This document shows, piece after piece, positions 1-5,187 of a stretch of DNA of 5,693 nt (the stretch's first letter is position 1; each line of letters starts with the position of its first letter). Location of the stretch: assembly GCA_036566745.1 (NCBI GenBank), contig DATCVR010000230.1:1-5693 (forward strand), written 5' to 3'. Made by a program: the position numbers and the translations under genes. Below the pieces are notes generated by a model. The model was not told where the DNA came from and searched no databases. It saw nothing but the letters and a program-made list of their open reading frames with translations. The stretch is from DATCVR01 sp036566745. Its GTDB lineage: Bacteria > Actinomycetota > Actinomycetes > Jiangellales > Jiangellaceae.

Positions 1-99
1 CGACCACCGCCGTAGGGACGGGCTGAGGGTGGGCCCGGACCTGTCGGCGGCGCTGACCGTGACCGTGGTCACGACCGTCTTACCGCACACCGTACCCAT
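1..99 (-). CDS. Possible 5' fragment of an unidentified leftward ORF (runs off left edge)
   Basis: On the minus strand an ATG at 99-97 opens a frame that stays open to the window edge (33 codons, beginning MGTVCGKTVVTTVTVSAADR). Almost all third positions are G or C, as in a real gene of this genome. There is no convincing Shine-Dalgarno sequence before the ATG. In-frame GTG codons at 90-88 and 72-70 are alternative starts. The plus-strand frame over the same bases shares the same third positions, so the codon bias does not settle the strand. No family is recognisable from so short a piece. It may not be a gene at all. Confidence 0.22.
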   Translation of the reverse strand, partial: MGTVCGKTVVTTVTVSAADRSGPTLSPSLRRWS

Positions 100-306
100 G
101 GAAGGTGGGTGCTCTGCACGGCACTCGGCCCGGTTCTGTCGGTTACCTGGTGCCAGCCTGCCTGCCCGCGCCTATCCGTGGGGCCGTCGAGCCACACAAG
201 TTCGGGCGCACCGAGCTGAGGTGACCGAACAAGTGCTCTGTCGTCCGAGCACCTGCGCGACGTGTCCCGGACTCGTGACGGACGCCCGGCAGGCGGTCAC
301 GGGCAT
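100..306. other. Intergenic stretch with no supported gene
   Basis: The only long open frame here (plus strand) reads straight through the terminator hairpin and antisense through the Thr-Pro repeat of the next gene, so it is taken as a shadow. Small dyads are visible, such as GTGCTC/GAGCAC at 233-238 and 247-252 and GGCAC/GTGCC near 120-124 and 151-155. They do not match a riboswitch, RNase P RNA or other structured RNA that I can recognise. If the fragment at 1-99 is real, this stretch would be its upstream region, but no clear -35/-10 pair was found. Confidence 0.4.
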
Positions 307-348
307 GAGAAACGCCCCCGTGCCAGGAGACGGCACGGGGGCGTTCTC
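307..348 (-). terminator. Strong hairpin terminator after the surface-protein gene
   Basis: Positions 311-324 and 332-345 form a perfect 14-bp GC-rich stem around a 7-nt loop (325-331). Three more pairs (307-309 with 346-348) form if A310 is bulged. The hairpin starts about 40 nt past the stop codon of the leftward gene at 388-1647, so it would end that transcript. No U-tract follows in that direction, which is common for hairpin terminators of high-GC actinobacteria. Its symmetry means it could also work on rightward transcripts. Confidence 0.75.
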
Positions 349-387
349 GACAGCGCGTCAGCCGCGTTCAGCGGCCTCGGCCGGTCG

Positions 388-1647
388 TCAGGCGGTCAGT
401 CGGCGGCGGGCCAGGATCAGGCCGCCGGCGGCGAGCACGAGGCCCGCACCGATGGCGAGAGCGCTCGAACCACCGGTACCGGTGTCAGGCAGCTCGACGT
501 CGGTCTCGGTGGGAGTCGGCGTCGGCGTCGGGGTCTCCGACGGCGTCTCGGAGGGGGTCTCCGAAGGCGTCGGGGTCGGCGTCGGCGTCGGGGTCTCCGT
601 GGGAGTCGGCGTCGGGGTGGGGGTTGGCGTCTCGGTCGGGGTGGGCGTGGGGGTCGGCGTCGGGGTCGGCGCAGCCGCCCAGTCGACCGTGCCCTCGACC
701 TCGAGCCGGGTCTCTTCCGAGTCCGCGAGAATCATCGACTGCGTGGGGTGGTTCTCGTAGTCCGCACCGATGAACAGGCGGCCGACGTTCAGCTGTGCCA
801 GGGCGCCGAGGTGCACCGACCCGTCGCCGGGCTCGGCGTCCTCGGGCACGTCGACACTGAACTGGGTGCCGTCGGTGATCTGCGCAGGCAGCTGCTCTCC
901 GGCGCCGTCGACGAGCTGAACGCCTTCCGGCAGCTCCGCCGTGATGTCGACGACCTCGGCCGAGGTGGTCACCTCGAACGGACCGATCGCCGTGCCCGCC
1001 TCACCAGAGAGGTGGGCAGGCGCGAGCTGCAGCTCGGGCGCCGGCTGCTCGCCGATGCCGACGTTGGCCTCGCCGGTGAGGTAGTCGTAGAGGGCCAGGA
1101 CATCGGCGGCGGCGTCGGGGTTCTCCGGCGTGGGGTTGCCGCGGTCGATGCCGATCTCGTCGCTGAAGGACCAGATGGCCGCCTGGGTGGCGGTGATGGC
1201 CTCTTCCGCGCTCAGACCACCGTCGAACGCCGTGCCGACCGCGGTCTCGAGAGCAGGCAGCTCGAGGTGCGGGTAGGAGTACTGCAGGACCCAGTGGATC
1301 TTGTCGCGGTTCTGGTGGAAGGGCGAGTCCGGGTCCGGGTACTGGTCCCAGGGCACCTCGACCATCTCGGGGTGATCCTGGTCACGAGCGACTTCCCATT
1401 CGACACAGTAGGTCTTCAGGGCGGCACCGTCGTCGGCTGTGAGGCCGAACAGGAGCGTCTTCGAGGACTCTCCGTTGTCGAGGCCGACTTCGAGGGCCCA
1501 CTGGTCGGACTCCGGATCCAGCTGGGCAGCCTGAACCTCGGCTTCGGCGGTCTCTTGTGCGTGTGCGGTGACGGCACTGGCGCCGGCCACCAGGGACGCA
1601 GCCAGGACACCGACGAACAGCCGGGCCCCGGGAACGTGGGTTGGCAT
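388..1647 (-). CDS. Thioester-domain (TQXA) LPXTG-anchored surface protein
   Basis: This 419-aa protein is built as a covalently anchored cell-surface protein. Residues 1-30 form a signal peptide (a hydrophobic run, then AHA, with likely cleavage before Gln31). Residues about 45-195 match the Cys-Gln thioester (TQXA/TED) domain: Cys81 in 'TYCVEW' and Gln155 in 'TQAAIW' are the pair expected to form the internal thioester. Residues about 205-325 look like the beta-rich domain that follows it in actinobacterial relatives ('GPFEVTTSAE', 'QSMILA'). Residues 327-382 are a Thr-Pro stalk interrupted by ET/SET steps. The end is a sorting signal: LPDTG at 386-390, a hydrophobic helix (about 395-413), then RRR. 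In known thioester adhesins the bond reacts with host or surface amines; the target here is unknown. The ATG at 1647 is chosen because it starts the signal peptide and has AGGAGA just upstream. An in-frame GTG at 1740 would bury the signal peptide behind 31 polar residues. No sortase gene lies in the window. Confidence 0.9.
   Translation of the reverse strand: MPTHVPGARLFVGVLAASLVAGASAVTAHAQETAEAEVQAAQLDPESDQWALEVGLDNGESSKTLLFGLTADDGAALKTYCVEWEVARDQDHPEMVEVPWDQYPDPDSPFHQNRDKIHWVLQYSYPHLELPALETAVGTAFDGGLSAEEAITATQAAIWSFSDEIGIDRGNPTPENPDAAADVLALYDYLTGEANVGIGEQPAPELQLAPAHLSGEAGTAIGPFEVTTSAEVVDITAELPEGVQLVDGAGEQLPAQITDGTQFSVDVPEDAEPGDGSVHLGALAQLNVGRLFIGADYENHPTQSMILADSEETRLEVEGTVDWAAAPTPTPTPTPTPTETPTPTPTPTPTETPTPTPTPTPSETPSETPSETPTPTPTPTETDVELPDTGTGGSSALAIGAGLVLAAGGLILARRRLTA
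502..669 (-). repeat. Tandem repeat encoding the Thr-Pro stalk
   Basis: This low-complexity tract encodes residues 327-382 of the surface protein: runs of (PT)4-6 broken by ET or SET. The repetition is present in the DNA as well as the protein. A 25-bp block at 515-539 recurs exactly at 575-599, a 60-bp period. Such tracts commonly change length by slippage or recombination, so stalk length may vary between strains, and assembly errors are possible here. On the opposite strand it translates as an artificial GVGV-type repeat. Confidence 0.85.
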
Positions 1648-1904
1648 GTATCTCCTATCAAGATTTTCACGGATGCCAGCCCCCGTGCCGGCCGACAAGT
1701 TTCCAAGATCCCCCGCGGGATCGTAAATGATCCGTCCCACCTAAGCGAGAGCAAGTCCGTCAAGAGGACTAATTCGACCTCCTCAGGTCATCCGTTCATG
1801 GGGTGTTCTTCGCAAACCGGACGCCAATGTGAGTCAGATCGCAGGCCTTCGCGGCGTTCACCGCGTCTGTGCAGGCCATGCCGCCTCCCGTAGGGTCGGG
1901 TTCC
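1648..1904. promoter_or_regulatory. Divergent intergenic region with promoter signals for the surface-protein gene
   Basis: The region lies between two divergent genes and should hold both promoters. For the leftward gene there is AGGAGA at 1651-1656 (ribosome binding site, 3 nt from the ATG) and a possible -10, TACGAT (minus strand, 1725-1720), with only a poor -35. An inverted repeat GATCCC-4-GGGATC at 1707-1722 overlaps that -10 and the likely start point, so it could be an operator. For the rightward gene no convincing -35/-10 was found; only a weak AGGG at 1892-1895 precedes its GTG. No gene of its own was seen in this stretch. Confidence 0.45.
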
Positions 1905-2702
1905 GTGCCCGACTTCAGCGAAGCGACAGCGGTGCGCCCAGCCGGCCCCGGCGTGTACGACATCGACATCGACGGCACCTGGTCGGTGGGCGGAGTGCCC
2001 AACGGTGGCTATCTCCTGGCCCTGATCCTGCGGGCGGTGGCACCCGAGTCGCCGCATCCGCATCCGCTCAGTACGAGCGCACACTTCGTCGCGCCGCCGA
2101 AGCCCGGGCTGGCGCGCATCCGGGTCGACCTCCTCCGGGCCGGTCGCACCACGGCGACGCTTCGCGCCACCCTCACCCAGGGCGCGATCCCCCGGGTCGA
2201 GGCGATCGTGACCACCTCGACGCTCTCCCGCGAGGCCTCGGTCGAGTGGTCCGGGCCCGCACCCGAACCCGTCGCCCCGGTCGACGACTGCATCCCGGCG
2301 GTCGTCGACCTTCCCGACGGCACCCACGTCGGCCTGCTCGAACACGTCGACCTGCGGCTCGATCCGCAGACCCTTGGCTGGTTCTCCGGACGTCCGGCCG
2401 GCCAGCTCTCGATGCGCGGGCACATGCGCCTGGCTGACGGCTCTCAGCCCGATCCGGTGGTGCTCGCGCTGGCCGTCGACTCGCTGCCGCCCACCGTGTT
2501 CGGGCTCGGCCGGCTCGGTTGGGCGCCTACAGTCGAGCTCTCGGTGCTCACCCGCAGCCTCCCGGCGCCGGGGTGGCTCACGGTGCACCTGCGCGGGAGG
2601 CTGGTCCGCGACGGGTGGTTCGACGAGGAGGCCGAGGTCTACGACGCCGACGGCGAGCTCGTGGCCCAGTCGCGGCAGCTCGCCCGCGTCCACATGAGCT
2701 GA
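1905..2702 (+). CDS. Double-hotdog acyl-CoA thioesterase (TesB-like, 4HBT_3 family)
   Basis: This 265-aa protein should hydrolyse acyl-CoA thioesters to free acid and CoA in the cytoplasm; chain-length preference cannot be read from the sequence. The N-terminal hotdog half has the family signature 'VGGVPNGGYLLALILRA' (residues 28-44) and 'STSAHFVAP' (56-64). The C-terminal half carries Asp192, Thr209 and Gln258, which by hand alignment occupy the places of the E. coli TesB triad Asp204/Thr228/Gln278 (recalled from the literature). The usual closing 'DGELVAQSRQLARV' strand is intact. I chose the GTG at 1905 because the protein then starts MPDFSEATAVRP, like relatives in this family; ATG 1878 and GTG 1869 add only 9 and 12 residues of Pro/Gly-rich leader. 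It stands alone on its strand and shows no functional link to its neighbours. Confidence 0.85.
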   Translation: MPDFSEATAVRPAGPGVYDIDIDGTWSVGGVPNGGYLLALILRAVAPESPHPHPLSTSAHFVAPPKPGLARIRVDLLRAGRTTATLRATLTQGAIPRVEAIVTTSTLSREASVEWSGPAPEPVAPVDDCIPAVVDLPDGTHVGLLEHVDLRLDPQTLGWFSGRPAGQLSMRGHMRLADGSQPDPVVLALAVDSLPPTVFGLGRLGWAPTVELSVLTRSLPAPGWLTVHLRGRLVRDGWFDEEAEVYDADGELVAQSRQLARVHMS

Positions 2703-2703
2703 T

Positions 2704-2722
2704 CGGGCCGGCCGGTCGCCCG
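2704..2722. terminator. Weak candidate bidirectional terminator between convergent genes
   Basis: The 23-bp gap between the convergent stop codons contains CGGGC (2704-2708) and GCCCG (2718-2722), a 5-bp stem around a 9-nt loop that is itself GC-rich and partly palindromic (CCGGCCGG). The position is right for a shared terminator, but the stem is short and there is no T-run on either side, so the call is tentative. Confidence 0.25.
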
Positions 2723-2725
2723 CCG

Positions 2726-3991
2726 TCAACCGCTCAGGGTCAGCCACAACAGCGCCACGTTGAGCGCCACCACCACAGCCGCTACGACCACGGCCAGCGC
2801 GGTGGTCAGGCGGGCGTTGACCCACCGGCCCATCACCCGCCGCGAGGCCGTGACCATCACCAGCGGCACGATCGCGAACGGGATGCCGAACGAGAGCACC
2901 ACCTGCGACACGATCAGCAGCCAGGTGGGCTCCGAACCGCCCGCCAGCAGCGCGATCGCCGGCACCAGCGTGACGACCCGCCGCACCAGCAGCGGGATGC
3001 GCCGCATCAGCAGGCCCTCCATGATCACCGCGCCGGCGTAGCAACCCACGGACGTCGACGCCAGGCCCGACACGAGCAGCCCCACGGCGAACACCACGCC
3101 GATGCCCGCGCCGAGGTTGGAGGTCACCGCGGCGTGCGCGCCGGCGATCGTGTCGGTGCCCTCGACGCCCCGCAGGGACGACGCCGCGAGCAGCAGCATC
3201 GCGATGTTCACGCCACCCGCGATCACCATGGCGGTGCCGACGTCGATGCGGGTGGCGCCGAGCAGCCTGCGCACCCGGCCGGCGTCCGGCGTACGCCCGA
3301 ACCGATCGCGGGCGAGCGCCGAGTGGAGGTACACGACGTGGGGCATCACCGTGGCCCCGAACATCCCGGCCGCCAGCAGCACCGTCTCGGTGCCGGCGAA
3401 CCGCGGCGTCAGGCCACCCATGACCGCGCCGGGATCGGGTGGGTCGACGAACAGCCCGGCGACGAAACCCACCGCGATGACGGCGAGCGCGGCCGTGATG
3501 ACCTGCTCGAAGACCCGCTGCCCATGGCGGTCCTGCAGCGCCAGCACCGCCATGGACACGAGACCGGTGATGAGCCCGCCGAGCGGTAACGGCAGCCCGA
3601 ACAGGAGGTTGAGCGCGATCGCCCCACCGACCACCTCGGCGATGTCGGTGGCGACCGCGACGACCTCGGCCTGCAGCCAGTAGGCGATCCGGCCGCCGCG
3701 CGGCAACCGCTCGCGCATGACCTCGGGCAGCGACCGACCGGTCACCACGCCGAGCTTGGCCGAGAGGTACTGGACCAGCCCGGCCATCGCCGTGGCCAGC
3801 ACGAGCACCCACACCAGCAGGTACCCGTAGGAGGCGCCGGCCGAGAGGTTGGTGGCGACGTTGCCGGGGTCGACGTAGGCGACCGCCGCGACGAACGCCG
3901 GGCCCAGCAGCGCCAGCCCGCCCACGCCGGGCGCGCGCGAGCCGGCGACGGGCACCGGACGCCCGTCCCGGCGTCGCGCGCGTACGTACAT
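2726..3991 (-). CDS. mntH: Nramp-family Mn(II)/H+ symporter MntH
   Basis: This 421-aa inner-membrane protein imports Mn(II), and possibly Fe(II) or other divalent metals, with protons. It has the family's two metal-site motifs: DPGN at residues 41-44 in the unwound first helix and MPH at 216-218 in the sixth ('GATVMPHVVYLHSAL'). The conserved third helix 'EVVAVATDIAEVVGGAIALNLL' (109-130) carries the acidic residues Asp116 and Glu119. About 11 hydrophobic segments and the total length fit MntH, and nothing is truncated. The ATG at 3991 has GGAGG at 4005-4001, 9 nt upstream. The gene follows nrdB by 50 bp on the same strand with no visible terminator between them, so it is probably cotranscribed with nrdAB. 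That context favours manganese as the physiological substrate; the sequence alone does not exclude broader metal specificity. Confidence 0.93.
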   Translation of the reverse strand: MYVRARRRDGRPVPVAGSRAPGVGGLALLGPAFVAAVAYVDPGNVATNLSAGASYGYLLVWVLVLATAMAGLVQYLSAKLGVVTGRSLPEVMRERLPRGGRIAYWLQAEVVAVATDIAEVVGGAIALNLLFGLPLPLGGLITGLVSMAVLALQDRHGQRVFEQVITAALAVIAVGFVAGLFVDPPDPGAVMGGLTPRFAGTETVLLAAGMFGATVMPHVVYLHSALARDRFGRTPDAGRVRRLLGATRIDVGTAMVIAGGVNIAMLLLAASSLRGVEGTDTIAGAHAAVTSNLGAGIGVVFAVGLLVSGLASTSVGCYAGAVIMEGLLMRRIPLLVRRVVTLVPAIALLAGGSEPTWLLIVSQVVLSFGIPFAIVPLVMVTASRRVMGRWVNARLTTALAVVVAAVVVALNVALLWLTLSG

Positions 3992-4041
3992 CGTCCTGGT
4001 CCTCCGTGATCCGTCCTGGTCAGCCGCTGGTCAGGGGGTGC
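3992..4041 (-). promoter_or_regulatory. nrdB-mntH intercistronic gap with spaced GACCAG repeats
   Basis: Read leftward, this 50-bp gap holds three copies of GACCAG (plus-strand CTGGTC at 4027-4032, 4016-4021 and 3996-4001), spaced 11 and 20 bp apart, close to one and two helical turns. Two of them extend to the 10-mer GACCAGGACG. The mntH ribosome binding site GGAGG (4001-4005) lies within the array. The repeats could be a protein-binding site or a chance duplication. No promoter -10/-35 pair or terminator is evident. Confidence 0.35.
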
Positions 4042-5073
4042 TCAACCCGCGGCGGGGCCGCCGGCTCGAGTCGAGTCTGCCGCACCGGCATGCGCCCGCG
4101 CGTCGACCTCGTAACTGGTGTTGATCGACTCGAAGAAGTTGACCAGCTGGAGCGTGTCGTTCGCGGCCGCCATCCACTTCGCCGGGTTGACGACGTTGTA
4201 GTGCGGTTCGAAGCCGAGCTCCTCGAGCCGCCGATCAGCCAGGTACTTGACGTACTGGTTGATGTAGTCGGCGTTCATGCCGAGGATGCCGCGCGGCAGG
4301 AGATCGCGGTTGTATTGCTCCTCCATCGCCACCCCGTCGATGATCATCTGCTTGATCTCCGCGGCGAACTCCTCGGTCTGGAGGTCGGGGTTCTCCTCCA
4401 GGACGGTGAGGATGAGGTTGATGCCGAACTTCAGGTGCAGGCTCTCGTCGCGGACGATCCAGTCGACCAGCGACCCGAAGTTGCGCAGCAGGTTCCGCTG
4501 CCGGAAGCTCAGCGCCACCATGAAGCCGCTGTAGAACCAGATGCCCTCGAGCACGATGTTGTACGCGACGAGGTTGCGGACGAAGTCCTGCTTGCCCTCG
4601 ACGGTGGTGACGTCGAGGGTCTGCTCGGCCATCCGCTTGATGTAGCGGACCTCGAACTCCTCCTTGGCCATCATCGACGGGATCGTCGTGTGGGCCTCGT
4701 ACGCCTTCTCCCGGTCGATCGGGAAGGTTTCGAGCACGTACTCGAAGGCCATGACGTGGTTGGCCTCCTCCCACATCTGCTTGGCCAGGTACAGATGCGC
4801 CTCGGCCGCGTTGACATAGGGGTACACGCCGAACGCCAGAGCCTTGTTCACCAGCAGCTCGTTCGGATTGAAGTAGCTCATGAGGAACGTCAGGGCGTGC
4901 CGCTCCTCGTCAGACATTTTCTTGAAGTCGGCGAGGTCCTCGCCGAGCTGGACCTCGTGGGGAAACCAGGTGTTGGCGACGGCCTGGTTGTACAGCTCGT
5001 ACGCCCACGGGTAGCGGACCGGTTTGAGCAGCAGCCCTTCGTGGATGCCGGTGCCCAGGATCTGTTGTGTCAT
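4042..5073 (-). CDS. nrdB: Ribonucleotide reductase R2 subunit, class Ic type (Phe in place of radical Tyr)
   Basis: This 343-aa protein is the metal-containing beta subunit of aerobic class I RNR. It generates the oxidant that NrdA uses to reduce ribonucleotides to deoxyribonucleotides. All six ligand positions are present: Glu72, Glu103, His106, Glu176, Glu210 and His213. The residue four after His106, Tyr122 in E. coli R2, is Phe110 ('HVMAF'). Hand alignment to Chlamydia trachomatis R2 (recalled) gives a constant offset of 17 for ligands E89, E120, H123, E193, E227 and H230, for F127 and Y129 (here Tyr112), and for the C-terminal radical-relay Y338 (here Tyr321). Trp36 matches W51. This fits a Mn/Fe class Ic enzyme; a Mn/Mn class Id-like cofactor is the main alternative. 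The N-terminus lacks features of Tyr-type NrdF. The tail after Tyr321 is an Ala/Gly-rich stretch of 22 residues. The ATG at 5073 has only a weak purine-rich AAAGAGAG upstream. Confidence 0.92.
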   Translation of the reverse strand: MTQQILGTGIHEGLLLKPVRYPWAYELYNQAVANTWFPHEVQLGEDLADFKKMSDEERHALTFLMSYFNPNELLVNKALAFGVYPYVNAAEAHLYLAKQMWEEANHVMAFEYVLETFPIDREKAYEAHTTIPSMMAKEEFEVRYIKRMAEQTLDVTTVEGKQDFVRNLVAYNIVLEGIWFYSGFMVALSFRQRNLLRNFGSLVDWIVRDESLHLKFGINLILTVLEENPDLQTEEFAAEIKQMIIDGVAMEEQYNRDLLPRGILGMNADYINQYVKYLADRRLEELGFEPHYNVVNPAKWMAAANDTLQLVNFFESINTSYEVDARAHAGAADSTRAGGPAAG

Positions 5074-5104
5074 CGAGTGCTCTCTTTCGTTCCGTCGTTC
5101 GTCT

Positions 5105-5168
5105 CGTCTTGTGGAGGGATATCCACCCTTCGCGCCTGCGTTTGGGGTGGATATCCCTCCACAAGACG
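5105..5168. repeat. Perfect 24-bp inverted repeat between nrdA and nrdB
   Basis: Positions 5105-5128 and 5145-5168 are exact reverse complements, separated by a 16-nt spacer (5129-5144). In leftward RNA this gives a 24-bp hairpin that begins 19 nt after the nrdA stop and ends 31 nt before the nrdB start. No T-run follows it, and nrdB lies directly beyond, so a full terminator is unlikely. A partial terminator, an RNase barrier protecting nrdA mRNA, or a translation-modulating structure are possible. Each arm also contains the palindrome GGATATCC and a GTGGA-6-TCCAC dyad, so DNA-level protein binding is another option. A miniature repeat element is conceivable, but no target-site duplication is visible. 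Confidence 0.9.
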
Positions 5169-5187
5169 GTGGAGAGGTGGAGACCGA

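Noticed and set aside
100..230. Possible structured RNA (RNase P 3' end or riboswitch) on the minus strand
   Set aside because: A fragment resembling ACAGAACC-GGC near 130-145 recalls RNase P RNA, but the surrounding conserved helices are absent, and no riboswitch core motif could be matched.
29..760. Plus-strand open frame with a GVGVGV repeat
   Set aside because: It runs through the terminator hairpin and antisense through the Thr-Pro tract of a well-supported surface protein; the repeat is a shadow of that tract.
1648..1740. N-terminal extension of the surface protein to a GTG at 1740
   Set aside because: It would place 31 residues before a clean signal peptide; the ATG at 1647 has AGGAGA just upstream.
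1416..1763. Leftward TTG-started ORF after GAGGAGG at about 1780-1786
   Set aside because: The purine run is too far from the TTG for a good ribosome site, and the frame overlaps the start of the real surface-protein gene with no family resemblance.
262..1893. 543-aa plus-strand open frame, Arg/Gly-rich
   Set aside because: Antisense to the surface protein, with composition typical of a GC-rich shadow frame and no recognisable domain.
1869..1904. Earlier starts (GTG 1869, ATG 1878) for the thioesterase
   Set aside because: The added residues are a Pro/Gly leader absent from relatives, which start near PDF-x-x-ATAVRP. Kept as alternatives only.
1788..3812. 674-aa minus-strand open frame
   Set aside because: It overlaps mntH in another frame and runs antisense through the thioesterase; both of those have clear family motifs, while this one is Arg/Gly/Ala noise.
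4042..5073. Assignment as class Ib NrdF or as R2lox
   Set aside because: The sequence around the ligands follows the chlamydial R2 pattern with Phe110, not the Tyr-containing NrdF pattern. R2lox proteins have a different N-terminus and spacing and lack the R1-binding relay Tyr equivalent to Tyr321.
5105..5168. Ordinary intrinsic terminator ending the nrdA transcript
   Set aside because: No T-run follows, and nrdB, whose product must partner NrdA, begins 31 bp further on; full termination would separate the two subunits. Partial termination is still possible.
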